DNA of 64,000 nucleotides from positions 310,001 to 374,000 of the forward strand of contig NZ_BBYG01000010.1 of the NCBI RefSeq assembly GCF_001184025.1, written 5' to 3'. The notes under the pieces are model-generated. The model was not told the DNA's origin. It saw only the letters and a list, made by a program, of their open reading frames with translations, and searched no databases. Origin of the DNA: Streptomyces maremycinicus (lineage in GTDB: Bacteria; Actinomycetota; Actinomycetes; Streptomycetales; Streptomycetaceae). Positions 8,423 to 23,287 of this stretch are shown piece after piece (the stretch's first letter is position 1; every line of letters begins with the position of its first letter). A program made the translations under genes and the position numbers.

Positions 8423-10321
8423 ATGGCCAAGGCAGTGGGCATCGACCTGGGCACCACCAACTCGGTGATCGCCGTGTGGGAGGGCGGCGAGCCGTCCGTC
8501 GTGCCCAACAGCGAGGGCAACCGCACGACACCGTCCGTGGTGGCCTTCACCGACACCGGGGAACGGCTGGTGGGCCAGCTGGCCCGGCGCCAGGCGATCC
8601 TCAACCCCAAGGGCACCATCTACTCGGCCAAGCGGTTCATCGGCCGGCACTTCGACGAGATCTCCGAAGAGGCCAGGGCGGTGGCGTACGACGTCGTCGA
8701 GGGCGACGGCGGGGCCGCCCGCTTCAAGGTGCGCGACAAGCTGTACGCGCCTGAGGAGATCAGCGCACAGGTGCTGCGCAAACTCGCCGACGACGCCTCC
8801 AAGCAGCTGGGGGAGCGGGTCACGGAGGCGGTCATCACGGTGCCCGCCTACTTCAACGACGCCCAGCGCACCGCCACCAAGGACGCCGGACGGATCGCCG
8901 GCCTCGAGGTGCTGCGGATCATCAACGAGCCGACGGCGGCAGCCCTCGCGTACGGCATGGACAAGAAGGAGCACGAGACCGTACTCGTCTTCGACCTGGG
9001 CGGCGGCACCTTCGACGTGAGCATCCTCGACGTCGGCGACGGCGTGGTGGAGGTGCGCTCCACCGCCGGTGACAGCCACCTGGGGGGCGACGACTTCGAC
9101 CGGCGTCTGGTGGATCATCTCGCGGACGACTTCCAGAAGGAGAACGGCATCGACCTGCGCAAGGACCCGCAGGCGCTCCAGCGACTGTTCGAGGCGGCGG
9201 AGAAGGCCAAGACCGAGCTCAGTTCGGTGACGCAGACGCAGGTCAACCTGCCGTTCGTCACCGCCGACGCCTCGGGCCCCAAGCACCTCACCGACTCGAT
9301 CATGCGGTCCACGTTCGAGCAGCTCACCGGTGATCTGGTGGAGCGCTGCCTGGGACCGGTGCAGCAGGCGATGGCCGACGCCAAGGTCGGCGAAGGCGAC
9401 ATCGACGAGGTCATCCTCGTCGGTGGTTCGACCCGCATCCCCGCTGTCCAGACCCTGGTCCGCCGGCTGACCGGCGGCAAGGAACCCAACATGAGCGTCA
9501 ATCCCGACGAGGTCGTGGCCCTGGGCGCCGCGATCCAGGCCGGCGTGCTCAAGGGCGAGGTCAAGGACGTGCTGTTGCTCGACGTCACCCCCCTGTCGCT
9601 GGGCCTGGAGACGCGCGGCGGGGTGATGACGAAGATCATCGAGCGGAACACCACCATCCCGGTGCGCCGCAGCGAGACCTTCTCCACCGCCGAGGACAAC
9701 CAGCCGGCCGTCGATGTGGTGGTCCTCCAGGGCGAGCGCGAGCGGGCAGCCGACAACCGGGTGCTGGGACGGTTCCAGCTCACCGACATCCGGCCGGCGC
9801 CGCGGGGCGAACCGCAGATCGAGGTCACCTTCGACATCGACGCCAACGGCATCCTCAACGTCAAGGCCCGCGACCGGGACACCGGCAAGGAACAGGGCAT
9901 CACCATCAGCGAGAGCTCCAACCTGGACCGCAGCGAGGTCGAACGCATGGTCCAGGAGGCCGAGAGCAACCGGGGCCAGGACCAGGCACTCCGCGAGGCC
10001 GTCGACGCCCGCAACGAACTCGACGCCGTCGCGTACCAGGTCGAGAAGCGTCTCGCCGAACTGGGCGACGCGGCGCCCGCACACGAGAAGGCGCGCGCCG
10101 AGATGCTCGTGTCCGACGCCCGCGCGGCGGTCAAGGAGGAGGCGGGCGTGGAGCGTGTGCGGCCCCTGACCTCCGAACTCCAGCAGGTGCTGGCGGGGCT
10201 GACGGCACATCAGGGCACAGGTGTCACGGACGAGGGTCCCGGCCAGGACGCCGCAGGCGGTCCCACGAGTGGCGGTGGCGATGACGACGACGTCATCGAC
10301 GCCGAGTTCGACAAGAGCTGA
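8423..10321 (+). CDS. dnaK: Hsp70 chaperone DnaK (second-type paralogue)
   Basis: A 632-residue Hsp70. The nucleotide-binding domain shows GIDLGTTNS (residues 6-14), the second phosphate motif [11 protein letters not shown] (about 191-201) and [10 protein letters not shown] (about 333-342). The linker [13 protein letters not shown] (about 382-394) leads to the substrate-binding domain and lid. The tail is acidic and ends [13 protein letters not shown], close to the tail of proteobacterial and cyanobacterial DnaK. The main Streptomyces DnaK, as I recall it, is about 618 residues and lacks that tail. With no HspR site upstream, this suggests a second chaperone set. A GGGAGGAG site precedes the ATG. 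It is first gene of an operon with grpE, dnaJ and clpB. Confidence 0.96.
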   Translation: MAKAVGIDLGTTNSVIAVWEGGEPSVVPNSEGNRTTPSVVAFTDTGERLVGQLARRQAILNPKGTIYSAKRFIGRHFDEISEEARAVAYDVVEGDGGAARFKVRDKLYAPEEISAQVLRKLADDASKQLGERVTEAVITVPAYFNDAQRTATKDAGRIAGLEVLRIINEPTAAALAYGMDKKEHETVLVFDLGGGTFDVSILDVGDGVVEVRSTAGDSHLGGDDFDRRLVDHLADDFQKENGIDLRKDPQALQRLFEAAEKAKTELSSVTQTQVNLPFVTADASGPKHLTDSIMRSTFEQLTGDLVERCLGPVQQAMADAKVGEGDIDEVILVGGSTRIPAVQTLVRRLTGGKEPNMSVNPDEVVALGAAIQAGVLKGEVKDVLLLDVTPLSLGLETRGGVMTKIIERNTTIPVRRSETFSTAEDNQPAVDVVVLQGERERAADNRVLGRFQLTDIRPAPRGEPQIEVTFDIDANGILNVKARDRDTGKEQGITISESSNLDRSEVERMVQEAESNRGQDQALREAVDARNELDAVAYQVEKRLAELGDAAPAHEKARAEMLVSDARAAVKEEAGVERVRPLTSELQQVLAGLTAHQGTGVTDEGPGQDAAGGPTSGGGDDDDVIDAEFDKS

Positions 10322-10329
10322 GGCGCGTC

Positions 10330-10938
10330 ATGCCCACCCACCCCCAGGAACCCGACCGGGCCGCGTCGGATCCGGTCGTACCGGTCCCGGAAGGCGCCGG
10401 ACGCCCTCCGCGCGAGGATCTGCCCCGACCGGGCCCGCCCCGGTCCGAAGCGGGGAACGGCGAACCGGGACCCGACGCCGCCGGCCCCGCGCGGGCCGAG
10501 GACGAGTACACGACCGCGATCCGGGAACTGGAGGACCGCTGGCGGCGCGCACTCGCCGACCTCGACAACCTTCGCAAGCGTCACGCCAGGGAACTGGAGC
10601 GCGAACGCGCGGTGGAGCGGTCCCGTACGGCGGCCGCCTTCCTGCCCGTCCTCGACAACCTCGAACTCGCCCTGACCCACGCGGGGGCCGATCCGGGCGC
10701 GGTCGTGGAGGGCATCCGGGCCGTACGCGACCAGGCGGTGAACGTCCTCGAACTGCTCGGCTACCCGCGGCATGCGGAGACCGGCGTCGCCTTCGACCCG
10801 GCCCGGCACGAGGTGGTCGGTGTCGTGCAGGACCCCGACGCCCCACCGGGCACGGTCGTCCAGGTGCTGCGCGCCGGTTACGGGGACGGAGAGCGGCAGC
10901 TCAGGCCCGCCGCCGTGACGGTCGCGAAACGGGAGTGA
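10330..10938 (+). CDS. grpE: Nucleotide exchange factor GrpE
   Basis: A 202-residue GrpE that would release ADP from the adjacent DnaK. The first 55 residues are Pro/Gly-rich and disordered-looking. A coiled-coil region follows (about 58-100, YTTAIRELEDRWRRALADL, NLRKRHARELERER). The compact beta domain then carries the family signature around ALTHAGADPGAVVEGI and GVAFDPARHEVVGVV. It starts 8 bp after dnaK, so the two are co-transcribed. The length is normal. Confidence 0.95.
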   Translation: MPTHPQEPDRAASDPVVPVPEGAGRPPREDLPRPGPPRSEAGNGEPGPDAAGPARAEDEYTTAIRELEDRWRRALADLDNLRKRHARELERERAVERSRTAAAFLPVLDNLELALTHAGADPGAVVEGIRAVRDQAVNVLELLGYPRHAETGVAFDPARHEVVGVVQDPDAPPGTVVQVLRAGYGDGERQLRPAAVTVAKRE

Positions 10939-10944
10939 CCGGTC

Positions 10945-11895
10945 ATGGCACGGGACTTCTACGAGGTGCTGGGCGTGTCGCGGACCGCGAGCCAGGACGA
11001 GATCCAGCAGGCATATCGCAAACTCGCCCGCAGGCACCACCCCGACGTCAACAAGGATCCCGGGGCGGAAGAGCGCTTCAAGGACCTCAACGAGGCGTAC
11101 AGCGTCCTGTCCGACCCCAAGACCCGAGCCCGCTACGACCGCTTCGGCGAGGATTTCCGCAAGATCCCGGAGGACTTCGACGAACGGGCCGCGGCGGGAG
11201 CGGGCGGCGGCTTCCGCGGTCGGAGGACCGCAGGCGGTGGCGGTCCCCGTGTCCGGTACGCCACCGGCTTCGGCGACGACTTCGGCGCGGAGGGCATCGA
11301 CATCGAGGACCTGTTCGGCTCCATGTTCGGAGCCGGTGCCGCCCGAGGCGGCGTCCCCGGAGCGGACCAGGAGGCCGAACTGCCGCTCACCGTCGAGGAG
11401 GCGTACCGAGGCGGCCGTCGCACCGTCACGCTCGCCGGTCCCACCGGGCAGCCGCGGCGGTACGAGGTCGACGTGCCGCCGGGCGTCACCGACGGTCAGC
11501 GCATACGGCTGGCGGGTGAGGGAGGCCAGGGCAGTGGTGACGCCGCCGCGGGCGACCTGTACCTGCGGGTGCGTGTCCAGCCCCACCCACGGTTCCGGCT
11601 GGACGGCCGTGACGTGCACGTCCAGGTCCCGGTCACTCCCTGGGAAGCGGCCCTGGGCGCGACCGTACCGGTGCCCACCCCCGGCGGTGGCACGGCCAAG
11701 GTCACGGTGCCCGCGGGCTCGTCCAGCGGACGGCGGCTGCGGCTGCGCGGCGAGGGCATGCCGAACCCGCGGGGCGCGGACGGCGACCTGTACGCCGAAC
11801 TCCGCGTCATGGTGCCGCCCACCCTCGGCGACCGGGAGCGCGAACTGTTCGAGGAGCTTGCCGCCACTTCCCCGTTCGACCCCAGGAGGACGTGA
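10945..11895 (+). CDS. J-domain co-chaperone, CbpA type without zinc finger
   Basis: A 316-residue Hsp40. The J domain occupies residues 1-67 with the invariant HPD (in [12 protein letters not shown]). It is followed by a Gly-rich and acidic linker (about 75-130) and two C-terminal beta domains (about 145-300, ending with the dimerisation part). The four CxxCxGxG zinc repeats of classic DnaJ are absent, so it is a class II/CbpA-like protein. It would deliver substrates to the operon's DnaK and stimulate its ATPase. It begins 6 bp after grpE, and its stop overlaps the start of the CbpM-like gene. Confidence 0.93.
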   Translation: MARDFYEVLGVSRTASQDEIQQAYRKLARRHHPDVNKDPGAEERFKDLNEAYSVLSDPKTRARYDRFGEDFRKIPEDFDERAAAGAGGGFRGRRTAGGGGPRVRYATGFGDDFGAEGIDIEDLFGSMFGAGAARGGVPGADQEAELPLTVEEAYRGGRRTVTLAGPTGQPRRYEVDVPPGVTDGQRIRLAGEGGQGSGDAAAGDLYLRVRVQPHPRFRLDGRDVHVQVPVTPWEAALGATVPVPTPGGGTAKVTVPAGSSSGRRLRLRGEGMPNPRGADGDLYAELRVMVPPTLGDRERELFEELAATSPFDPRRT

Positions 11896-12292
11896 TGAAC
11901 GACCGATCCGCGGGAGCGGCAGGTGTCGGCCGGGCCGGCGTGGGCGCCCGGCCGGCTCGGACGGGCGCCGACCTCACCGCCTCGACGGCTGTCCGGTACG
12001 CGCTCGTGCCCGTCCCCAGGCTCTCCCTGGCCGCCGTGGCCCTTCGCTCGGGCCTCCACCCCGACCTGATCCGTCGGTTCGTCGCCCTCGGCCTGGTCGA
12101 CGCGGAACGCGACGCCGCTGGGCGCCTGCTGTTCGATCCCACGGCCCCGGCGGTCCTCGCCCGCATCCAGCGGCTGCGCACCGGACTCTGTCTCAACTAC
12201 GCATCCATCGGCCTGGTGCTCGACCTGCTCGACCGCATCAGCCTGCTCGAAGCCGCCCTGCGCGGCCGCGGCACGAGGAGTGAAACACCCCC

Positions 12293-12302
<10 letters not shown>
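11895..12302 (+). CDS. CbpM-like MerR-fold modulator of the J-domain protein
   Basis: A 135-residue protein with a MerR-type fold. The C-terminal 95 residues line up well with E. coli CbpM as I remember it: a helix with [18 protein letters not shown], then [19 protein letters not shown] and [18 protein letters not shown]. CbpM binds the J domain of CbpA and inhibits it, and the placement directly after a CbpA-type J protein supports that role. The alternative is an HspR-like DNA-binding repressor, which shares the fold and also sits after dnaJ. The N-terminal 40 residues are Gly/Ala-rich. The ATG at 11895 overlaps the dnaJ stop (TGATG) behind AGGAGG; GTG at 11892 is also possible. Confidence 0.75.
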
Positions 12303-14928
<2,626 letters not shown>

Positions 14929-14932
<4 letters not shown>

Positions 14933-15375
14933 GCACGATGCGGGCGACGACCGTCGGTTGTCCGAACTGCGGGCGCACCAACCGGGTGCCCGCGGCCGCG
15001 GAGGGCCGACCCCGGTGCGGCCATTGCAAGCAGCCCCTGCCGTGGATGGTGGACGCGGGCGACGACGACTTCACCGAGGTCGCCGAGCGGGCCGACGTCC
15101 CCGTCGTGGTCGACCTGTGGGCCACCTGGTGCGGCCCCTGTCGCATGGTGAGCCCCGCGCTGGAGAAGGTGGCCACCGATCTCGCAGGCCGCATCAAACT
15201 CGTCAAGGTCGACGTCGACCGGAACCCGCGGCTCTCACAGCGTTTCGACGTCCAGGCGGTACCGACACTGCTCGTCCTCGACCGGGGCGAGACGGTCGCC
15301 CGGCAGGCGGGGGCGGCGCCCGCCCCCGCTCTGCGTCGGTGGGTGGAACAATCGATCACGGCCCGGGAAAGGTGA
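14929..15375 (+). CDS. Thioredoxin with N-terminal zinc ribbon (TrxC type)
   Basis: A 148-residue thioredoxin 2-like disulfide reductase. The N-terminal 35 residues contain two CxxC pairs (CPNC and CGHC) that would bind zinc, as in E. coli TrxC. The thioredoxin fold follows, with the active site WCGPC and the cis-proline region AVPTLLV. The start overlaps the clpB stop as ATGA. TrxC-type proteins are linked to oxidative stress. Here it could keep substrates of the DnaK/ClpB system reduced, and its electron donor may be the flavoprotein two genes on, although that protein lacks a CxxC. Confidence 0.92.
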
Positions 15376-15380
15376 TCCGG

Positions 15381-15644
15381 ATGACCCTGCACGCAGACCC
15401 CCACCTCGCGCTTGTCCGGCCGGTCCAGCCACTGACCCCGCAAGGGTGTCAGGAGTGTCTGCTGCTCGGCTCCCCGTGGGTCCACCTGAGGCTCTGCCTG
15501 ACCTGCGGGCACGTCGGCTGCTGTGACTCCTCGCCCAACAAGCACGCGCGCAGGCACGCGGCTGCCGACGCCCATCCGATCGTGCAGTCGTTCCAGCCCG
15601 GCGAGGACTGGCGCTGGTGCTACGTCCACGAGGCGTTCGTCTGA
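15381..15644 (+). CDS. UBP-type zinc-finger protein
   Basis: An 87-residue protein made almost entirely of a ZnF-UBP domain. It has CxxC (CQEC), the core CLTCGHVGCCDSSPNKHARRHA, and the HPI-x9-WRWCYV end. Residues 22-70 supply the Cys/His ligands. In eukaryotes this fold binds the free C-terminal Gly-Gly of ubiquitin; its bacterial ligand is unknown. The ATG at 15381 is chosen; an in-frame GTG at 15372 overlaps the trx stop. The next gene starts at its stop codon (TGATG), so it is made together with the thioredoxin and the flavoprotein. Confidence 0.85.
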   Translation: MTLHADPHLALVRPVQPLTPQGCQECLLLGSPWVHLRLCLTCGHVGCCDSSPNKHARRHAAADAHPIVQSFQPGEDWRWCYVHEAFV

Positions 15645-17458
15645 TGTCCGGCGACCAGTGGCCGCCGGGCGTGGGACCGGTGCCGGAGGAAGCGGACGAG
15701 GCCGTCCTCCGGGAGAGCCCGGACGTCTACGGGGCGTATCCGCGCCTCACGGAGGACCAGACGGCGCGTCTGGCGGAGCACGGGCGACGCCGGAGCATGG
15801 CTCCGCACGACGTGCTGATCCAGGAGGGGGAGCGCTGCGAGACGTTCTACGTCGTCCTCAGCGGCACCGTCGCCGTCGTCGAGGACTACGGCACTCCCGA
15901 GGAACACGTGCTGCGCGTGCACGGCCCCGGTCGCTTCATCGGCGAACTCGGGCTCCTGCACGGACAGGTGGCCTTCTACACCGCTGTCGCCAGGGAGCCG
16001 GGCGAGGTCCTCGTCGTCTCCCTGGACCAGTTGCGCCACCTGGTGTCCCAGGACTCCGCCCTCGGGGACCTCGTGCTGCGCGCCTGTCTGGGCCGTCGCG
16101 CGCTGCTCGTCGGACAGGGCGCCGGCTTCCGCATCATCGGCTCGCGCTACTCGCCCGACACCCGGCGGCTGCGCGAGTTCGCCGTCCGCAACCGGCTGCC
16201 GCACCGCTGGATCGACCTGGAGACCGACGAGGAGGCCGAGGAACTGCTCCGCCGCTTCGGCGTCGGCCCGGAGGAGACACCGCTCGTCATCTGGCGGGAC
16301 ACCACCCTGCTGCGCAACCCCGGCAACGCGGAACTGGCCCGGCTCATCGGCCTGCCGTCACTGCCCGCCGGGAACCGTCACGGCGACGTCCTCATCCTCG
16401 GCTCCGGACCCGCCGGCCTCGCTGCCGCGGTGTACGCCGCCTCCGAGGGCCTGAGCACCACCGTGGTGGAGGCGATGGCCACCGGCGGCCAGGCAGGCAC
16501 GTCGTCCCGCATCGAGAATCTGCTCGGTTTCCCCGCCGGCATCTCCGGCGCCGAACTCACCGAACGCGCCGTGCTCCAGGCCGACAAGTTCGGGGCCGGG
16601 ATCAGCATTCCGGCGGAGGCGACCGGTCTCCGCCCCCAGGACGAGGACCATTATGTGGTGGCGTTCGCCGACGGCAGCGAGATCGCCGCCCGCGCCGTCA
16701 TCCTGGCCACGGGTGCCCGCTACCGTCGGCTCCAGGTGCCCGGCATCGAACGCCTGGAGGGAACGAGCGTCCACTACTCGGCGACCGTCTACGAGGCCCA
16801 GCAGTGCCGCACCGAACCGGTTGCCGTCGTCGGCGGAGGCAACTCGGCGGGCCAGGCGGTGCTGTTCCTCGCCGGGTACGCGCCGAAGGTGCACCTGCTG
16901 GTCCGGGGCCCCAGCCTCGAGGCCAACATGTCCCGCTATCTGGTCGACCAGGTCGAGCGCCATCCGCGGGTGGAGGTCATGCTGCACACCGAGGTCACCG
17001 AGGTCGTCGGCCGGGAGGTGCTGGAGGAGCTCGACGTGGTCGACAACCGCACGGGCGGGCACCGCCGGCTCGCGGTACGGGGCCTGTTCGTCTTCACCGG
17101 CGCCGACCCCCATACCGAGTGGCTCGCCGACACCATCGCCCTCGACTCCCGCGGCTTCGTCCTCACCGGCACGGAAGCCCGGGAAGCGTGCGCCCACCCC
17201 GAGACGTGGCAGGGCCGCGGGCGCTCGTGCATGACCCTGGAGACCAGCCTGCCCGGGGTCTTCGCGGCAGGGGACGTCCGCAGCGGCTCGGTGAAGCGGG
17301 TGGCCTCGGCGGCCGGTGAGGGCGCGATGGCCATCCACTTCGTGCACCGGCACCTGGGGCACTCGGCCGCACCCGGCACCACGGGCACGTCCGCTGCCGC
17401 GGGCGGCTCGGACGTCTCCGCACGCCTACGTCACAAGGAGTCCGCATGGCTCGCATGA
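15644..17458 (+). CDS. cNMP-binding / thioredoxin-reductase-like FAD oxidoreductase
   Basis: A 604-residue three-part protein. Residues of about 40-155 form a cyclic-nucleotide-binding domain (LSGTVAVVEDYGTPEEH, FIGELGLL). Residues of about 160-235 look like a degenerate thioredoxin/glutaredoxin fold. Residues of about 245-570 form a thioredoxin-reductase-like FAD/NAD(P)H module, with GSGPAGLAAA for FAD, GGGNSAGQA for NAD(P)H and GVFAAGDVR near the end. The redox CxxC of true TrxB is missing: at that place there is a lone Cys388 (EAQQCRTE). It may pass electrons by another route or act as a nucleotide-responsive NADPH sensor. It starts on the stop of the zinc-finger gene and appears to be the last gene of the stress operon. 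An upstream in-frame ATG at 15617 is less likely. Confidence 0.88.
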   Translation: MSGDQWPPGVGPVPEEADEAVLRESPDVYGAYPRLTEDQTARLAEHGRRRSMAPHDVLIQEGERCETFYVVLSGTVAVVEDYGTPEEHVLRVHGPGRFIGELGLLHGQVAFYTAVAREPGEVLVVSLDQLRHLVSQDSALGDLVLRACLGRRALLVGQGAGFRIIGSRYSPDTRRLREFAVRNRLPHRWIDLETDEEAEELLRRFGVGPEETPLVIWRDTTLLRNPGNAELARLIGLPSLPAGNRHGDVLILGSGPAGLAAAVYAASEGLSTTVVEAMATGGQAGTSSRIENLLGFPAGISGAELTERAVLQADKFGAGISIPAEATGLRPQDEDHYVVAFADGSEIAARAVILATGARYRRLQVPGIERLEGTSVHYSATVYEAQQCRTEPVAVVGGGNSAGQAVLFLAGYAPKVHLLVRGPSLEANMSRYLVDQVERHPRVEVMLHTEVTEVVGREVLEELDVVDNRTGGHRRLAVRGLFVFTGADPHTEWLADTIALDSRGFVLTGTEAREACAHPETWQGRGRSCMTLETSLPGVFAAGDVRSGSVKRVASAAGEGAMAIHFVHRHLGHSAAPGTTGTSAAAGGSDVSARLRHKESAWLA

Positions 17459-17636
17459 CGCCCGCGGAGGAGGAGACCACGAGAATGCTCGCGGCACCGG
17501 ACGAGTGGGCAACGGGTCGGTGTGACTCCTCGAACACCTGCCGGCGGCTGACCTGGCAGGCGCGACGAGGTAGCCTCCGAAGACCGCCCTTGACCTGCAA
17601 CGGCAGGCAGGGAGCAGACGATCCGGGAGCTTCCTC

Positions 17637-18056
17637 ATGCTGCGCACCATGTTCAAGTCCAAGATCCACCGCGCCACCGTCACCCAGGCCGACCTGCACT
17701 ACGTGGGATCGGTGACCATCGACGCGGACCTGCTCGACGCCGCCGACCTGCTGCCGGGGGAGCTCGTCCACATCGTCGACATCACCAACGGGGCGCGGCT
17801 CGAGACCTACGTCATCGAGGGCGAGCGCGGCTCGGGGGTCGTCGGGATCAACGGGGCCGCCGCCCATCTCGTGCACCCCGGTGATCTGGTGATCATCATC
17901 AGTTACGCTCAGGTGACCGACGCCGAGGCGCGGGCGCTGGAGCCGCGGGTGGTGCACGTGGACCGCGACAACCGGATCGTGGCCCTCGGAGCGGACCCCT
18001 CGGAGCCGGTACCGGGCTCCGACCAGGAGCGCAGCCCGCAGGCGGTGTCGGTCTGA
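17637..18056 (+). CDS. panD: Aspartate 1-decarboxylase precursor
   Basis: A 139-residue pyruvoyl enzyme that makes beta-alanine for pantothenate and coenzyme A. The proenzyme self-cleaves at the Gly-Ser of YVGSVTID (about residues 24-25), making the pyruvoyl group on the new N-terminal serine. The motif [10 protein letters not shown] is typical, and the length fits the family. It starts with ATG behind GGGAGC, 178 bp after the flavoprotein, so it may have its own promoter. The other pantothenate genes are not next to it, as is common in Streptomyces. Confidence 0.95.
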   Translation: MLRTMFKSKIHRATVTQADLHYVGSVTIDADLLDAADLLPGELVHIVDITNGARLETYVIEGERGSGVVGINGAAAHLVHPGDLVIIISYAQVTDAEARALEPRVVHVDRDNRIVALGADPSEPVPGSDQERSPQAVSV

Positions 18057-18094
18057 CCGCAGCAGTCACCGCACGCATCGCACCGGGAGTGCCC

Positions 18095-18442
18095 ATGAGC
18101 GACATCGAGATCCGCGACGACCGGGCGGCGGGCCGCCTCGAGGCACTCGGTGACGGCGGTGAAGTCGTGGGCCGCATCGAGTACTTCGTCCTCGACTCGC
18201 CCGCGCCCGCCCTGGTGCCGGTGCACACCGTCGTCGAGCCGGCCCACGAGGGCAAGGGCATCGCCGGGTCGCTGGCCCTGGAGCTGTACGCCGCCTCCCG
18301 GCGCGAGGGCATCCCCGTGGCGCCGCTCTGCCCGTACGTCGTGAAGTGGGCCGAGCGGCACCCCGACGAGGCTCCGGCCGCCGACCCCGAGCTGCTGCGC
18401 GCCGCCAAGGACTGGCTGCGCGCCCACCCGGGCCGTTTCTGA
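18095..18442 (+). CDS. Small GNAT-like N-acetyltransferase (YjdJ type)
   Basis: A 115-residue protein related to the short GCN5-like acetyltransferases that carry the core EPAHEGKGIAGSLALELYAASR (acetyl-CoA loop, about residues 46-67) and a conserved CPYVVKWAERHPD stretch (about 76-88). The substrate is not known. The ATG at 18095 follows GGGAG; an in-frame GTG at 18089 overlaps that site and is less likely. It lies 38 bp after panD and could be co-transcribed with it. Confidence 0.85.
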   Translation: MSDIEIRDDRAAGRLEALGDGGEVVGRIEYFVLDSPAPALVPVHTVVEPAHEGKGIAGSLALELYAASRREGIPVAPLCPYVVKWAERHPDEAPAADPELLRAAKDWLRAHPGRF

Positions 18443-18602
18443 CCGGGTTCCGACCGGGCCGGGCGCGGCATCCCGTCGCGGGGCACGGGGCACCGGGGAC
18501 TGGGACGGGCCGGGTGACGCCACCCGGGTGAGTGGCCGCGGCCGCCCCGGGTACGCGGGGGATGAGTCCAGAGCCAAGCCTCACATCTGGCCGGAGGACA
18601 CC

Positions 18603-18866
18603 ATGACCAACCCGTACGCCGACCCCGTCCACCCCGACCCCGTGCAACCCGATCCGGTTCGGCCCGGACCGCCGCCCGGACCCGTTCCGGGCCCGCCGGA
18701 GCCGTTCCCCAGCCCGGTGCCTCCTCCCGAGCCGCCGCCGGGCCCGGACCCTACGCCGCCGCCTCCGCGGCCGGTACCGCCCCCGGATCCCACCCCGTCA
18801 CCGTCCCCCGTCCCGCCGGGGCCGGAGCCGGTCCCCGATCCGGAACCGGGGCCACCCCTCAGCTGA
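18603..18866 (+). CDS. Small proline-rich protein
   Basis: An 87-residue low-complexity polypeptide, about half proline, with repeating PDP, PGP, PEP and PVP units (start MTNPYADPVHPDPVQPDPV). It has no signal peptide, cysteine or membrane segment. A clear GGAGGA site lies just before the ATG, and third-position GC fits a real gene. Such proteins are extended and intrinsically disordered; any function would be guesswork. Confidence 0.6.
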   Translation: MTNPYADPVHPDPVQPDPVRPGPPPGPVPGPPEPFPSPVPPPEPPPGPDPTPPPPRPVPPPDPTPSPSPVPPGPEPVPDPEPGPPLS

Positions 18867-18894
18867 CGGGACCGGTCGGCGGGACCGGCCGACA

Positions 18895-18936
18895 GCGGCA
18901 CGGTGGGCGGCGGGAGACCGCCGCCCACCGTGCCGC
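18895..18936. terminator. Bidirectional hairpin terminator
   Basis: Perfect 19-bp inverted repeat (18895-18913 and 18918-18936) around a GAGA loop, between the convergent proline-rich gene and gnd. Confidence 0.9.
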
Positions 18937-18948
18937 CCTCGAAGTGGG

Positions 18949-20388
18949 CTACGCCCGCGTCTCCGAGCGGTCGCCGCCCCAGAGGGTGTGGAACGCGCCC
19001 TCGCGGTCCACCCTGCGGTACGTGTGCGCCCCGAAGAAGTCCCGCTGCCCCTGCGTGAGCGCCGCCGGCAGCCGCTCCGCGCGCAACGCGTCGTAGTACG
19101 CGAGCGCCGCCGCGAAGCCGGGCGTCGGTACGCCCTGGAGGGTCGCGGACACCAGCACCTCGCGCCACGGGTCCTGCGCCGCCGCGATCTCGGACGCGAA
19201 CGTCTCGTCGGACAGCAGGCTCGGCAGGTCGGCCCGGTGGTCGTACGCGGCGCGGATCCGGTCGAGGAAGGCCGCGCGGATGATGCAGCCACCGCGCCAG
19301 ATCGCGGAGACGGCGCCGAGGTCGATGTCCCAGCCGTACTCCTCGCTGCCCGCGGCGATCTCGTGGAAGCCCTGCGTGTACGACACGATCTTCGAGGCGT
19401 ACAGCGCCTGCTCCACCCGGTCGGCGAAGGCCTGCGCCTCCGCCTTGCCCAGCGCGGACGCCTTCGGTCCGGCCAGGCCGCGCGAGGCCTCGCGCAGCTT
19501 CGCGTGGCCCGACAGCGACCGGGCGAAGACGGCCTCCGCGATGCCCGACACCGGGACGCCGAGGTCGAGGGCGATCTGGACCGTCCAGCGGCCGGTGCCC
19601 TTCTGCTCGGCCTGGTCGACCACCACGTCGACGAAGGGCCGTCCCGTCGCCGCGTCCACGTGGGACAGCACCTCGGCGGTGATCTCGATCAGGTAGGAGT
19701 CGAGGCGGCCGGTGTTCCAGGTGCGGAAGATGTCCGCGATCTGCGCGGGCTCGTACCCGGCGACATCGCGCAGCAACTGGTAGGCCTCGCCGATCAGTTG
19801 CATGTCGGCGTACTCGATGCCGTTGTGGACCATCTTCACGAAGTGACCGGCGCCGTCCGGGCCGATGTGCGTGACGCAGGGCGCCCCGTCCGCCGCCTTC
19901 GCCGAGATCTTCTCCAGCATCGGGCCCAGCGATTCGTACGACTGCGGCGAGCCGCCCGGCATGATGCTCGGGCCGTGCAGCGCGCCCTCCTCGCCTCCGG
20001 AGATGCCCGCGCCGACGAAGTGGATGTCCTGCTCGCGCAGTTCGCGTTCCCGGCGGCGGGTGTCGGCGAAGTGCGCGTTGCCCCCGTCGATGATCATGTC
20101 GCCGGGTTCGAGCAGCGGCGCGAACTCCCGGATCACCGCGTCGGTCGGCTCACCGGCCTTCACCATGATGACCAGGCGGCGGGGCCGCTCCAGCGCCGCC
20201 ACGAACTCCTTGGCGGTCTCGGCGCCGACGAACTCGCCCTCGTGGCCGAACTCCTCGACCAGGGCGTGGGTGCGTGCCGCCGTGCGGTTGTGCAGCGCGA
20301 CCGTGTAGCCGTTGCGTGCGAAGTTGCGGGCGAGATTGCGGCCCATGACCGCGAGTCCCGTGACGCCGATCTGAGCTGTTGTGGTCAT
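18949..20388 (-). CDS. gnd: 6-phosphogluconate dehydrogenase, decarboxylating
   Basis: A 479-residue enzyme of the oxidative pentose phosphate pathway: 6-phosphogluconate plus NADP+ gives ribulose 5-phosphate, CO2 and NADPH. Visible motifs are the dinucleotide-binding GVTGLAVMGRNLARNFARNGY at the N-terminus, the substrate-binding SGGEEGALHGPSIMPGG, and the catalytic lysine region HFVKMVHNGIEYADMQ. The length matches the long, dimeric NADP-type enzyme rather than the short NAD-type. ATG at 20388 with GGAGGAG about 9 bp upstream; a further in-frame ATG upstream is not needed. It is transcribed alone. Confidence 0.97.
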   Translation of the reverse strand: MTTTAQIGVTGLAVMGRNLARNFARNGYTVALHNRTAARTHALVEEFGHEGEFVGAETAKEFVAALERPRRLVIMVKAGEPTDAVIREFAPLLEPGDMIIDGGNAHFADTRRRERELREQDIHFVGAGISGGEEGALHGPSIMPGGSPQSYESLGPMLEKISAKAADGAPCVTHIGPDGAGHFVKMVHNGIEYADMQLIGEAYQLLRDVAGYEPAQIADIFRTWNTGRLDSYLIEITAEVLSHVDAATGRPFVDVVVDQAEQKGTGRWTVQIALDLGVPVSGIAEAVFARSLSGHAKLREASRGLAGPKASALGKAEAQAFADRVEQALYASKIVSYTQGFHEIAAGSEEYGWDIDLGAVSAIWRGGCIIRAAFLDRIRAAYDHRADLPSLLSDETFASEIAAAQDPWREVLVSATLQGVPTPGFAAALAYYDALRAERLPAALTQGQRDFFGAHTYRRVDREGAFHTLWGGDRSETRA

Positions 20389-20566
20389 ACGGTTGGCTCC
20401 TCCGGGGGTGTGCCCCTGCATGCGGTCGGTGTCGTCCTCGGGACCATCTTGACGCGTTGCGCCCCCGGAATCCCGCCCGGGGCGTCCGGCGTCCGCCCGC
20501 GCGTCGGACCGGCCGGTTGTCGCCTTGTCATGGCCTGTTCGCCGCCCTTACTTTTGCCCCTCCTGA

Positions 20567-23078
<2,512 letters not shown>

Positions 23079-23287
23079 GAGCTGCTCCTCTGCGTGAGGC
23101 GGGGGCGTGCGGCCCGGCGCGGCGAACGGTCGGCTCTCATAACCAACACGATGCCTTGTCGATCTGTTCCCGTCGTCGTACCTAAGCACGCAATAAGTCC
23201 TACTACCGATGGAGTACGGACGGCCCGCTGTCCTCCCTCAGGCGGGTGACGGCCCAGGGATCCCCCTGAGCGCCACCCCTACCGCCC

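Noticed and set aside
17446..17715. 89-codon frame between the flavoprotein and panD
   Set aside because: It overlaps panD in another frame, its composition drifts to Ser/Pro/Thr-rich shadow sequence, and it resembles no protein.
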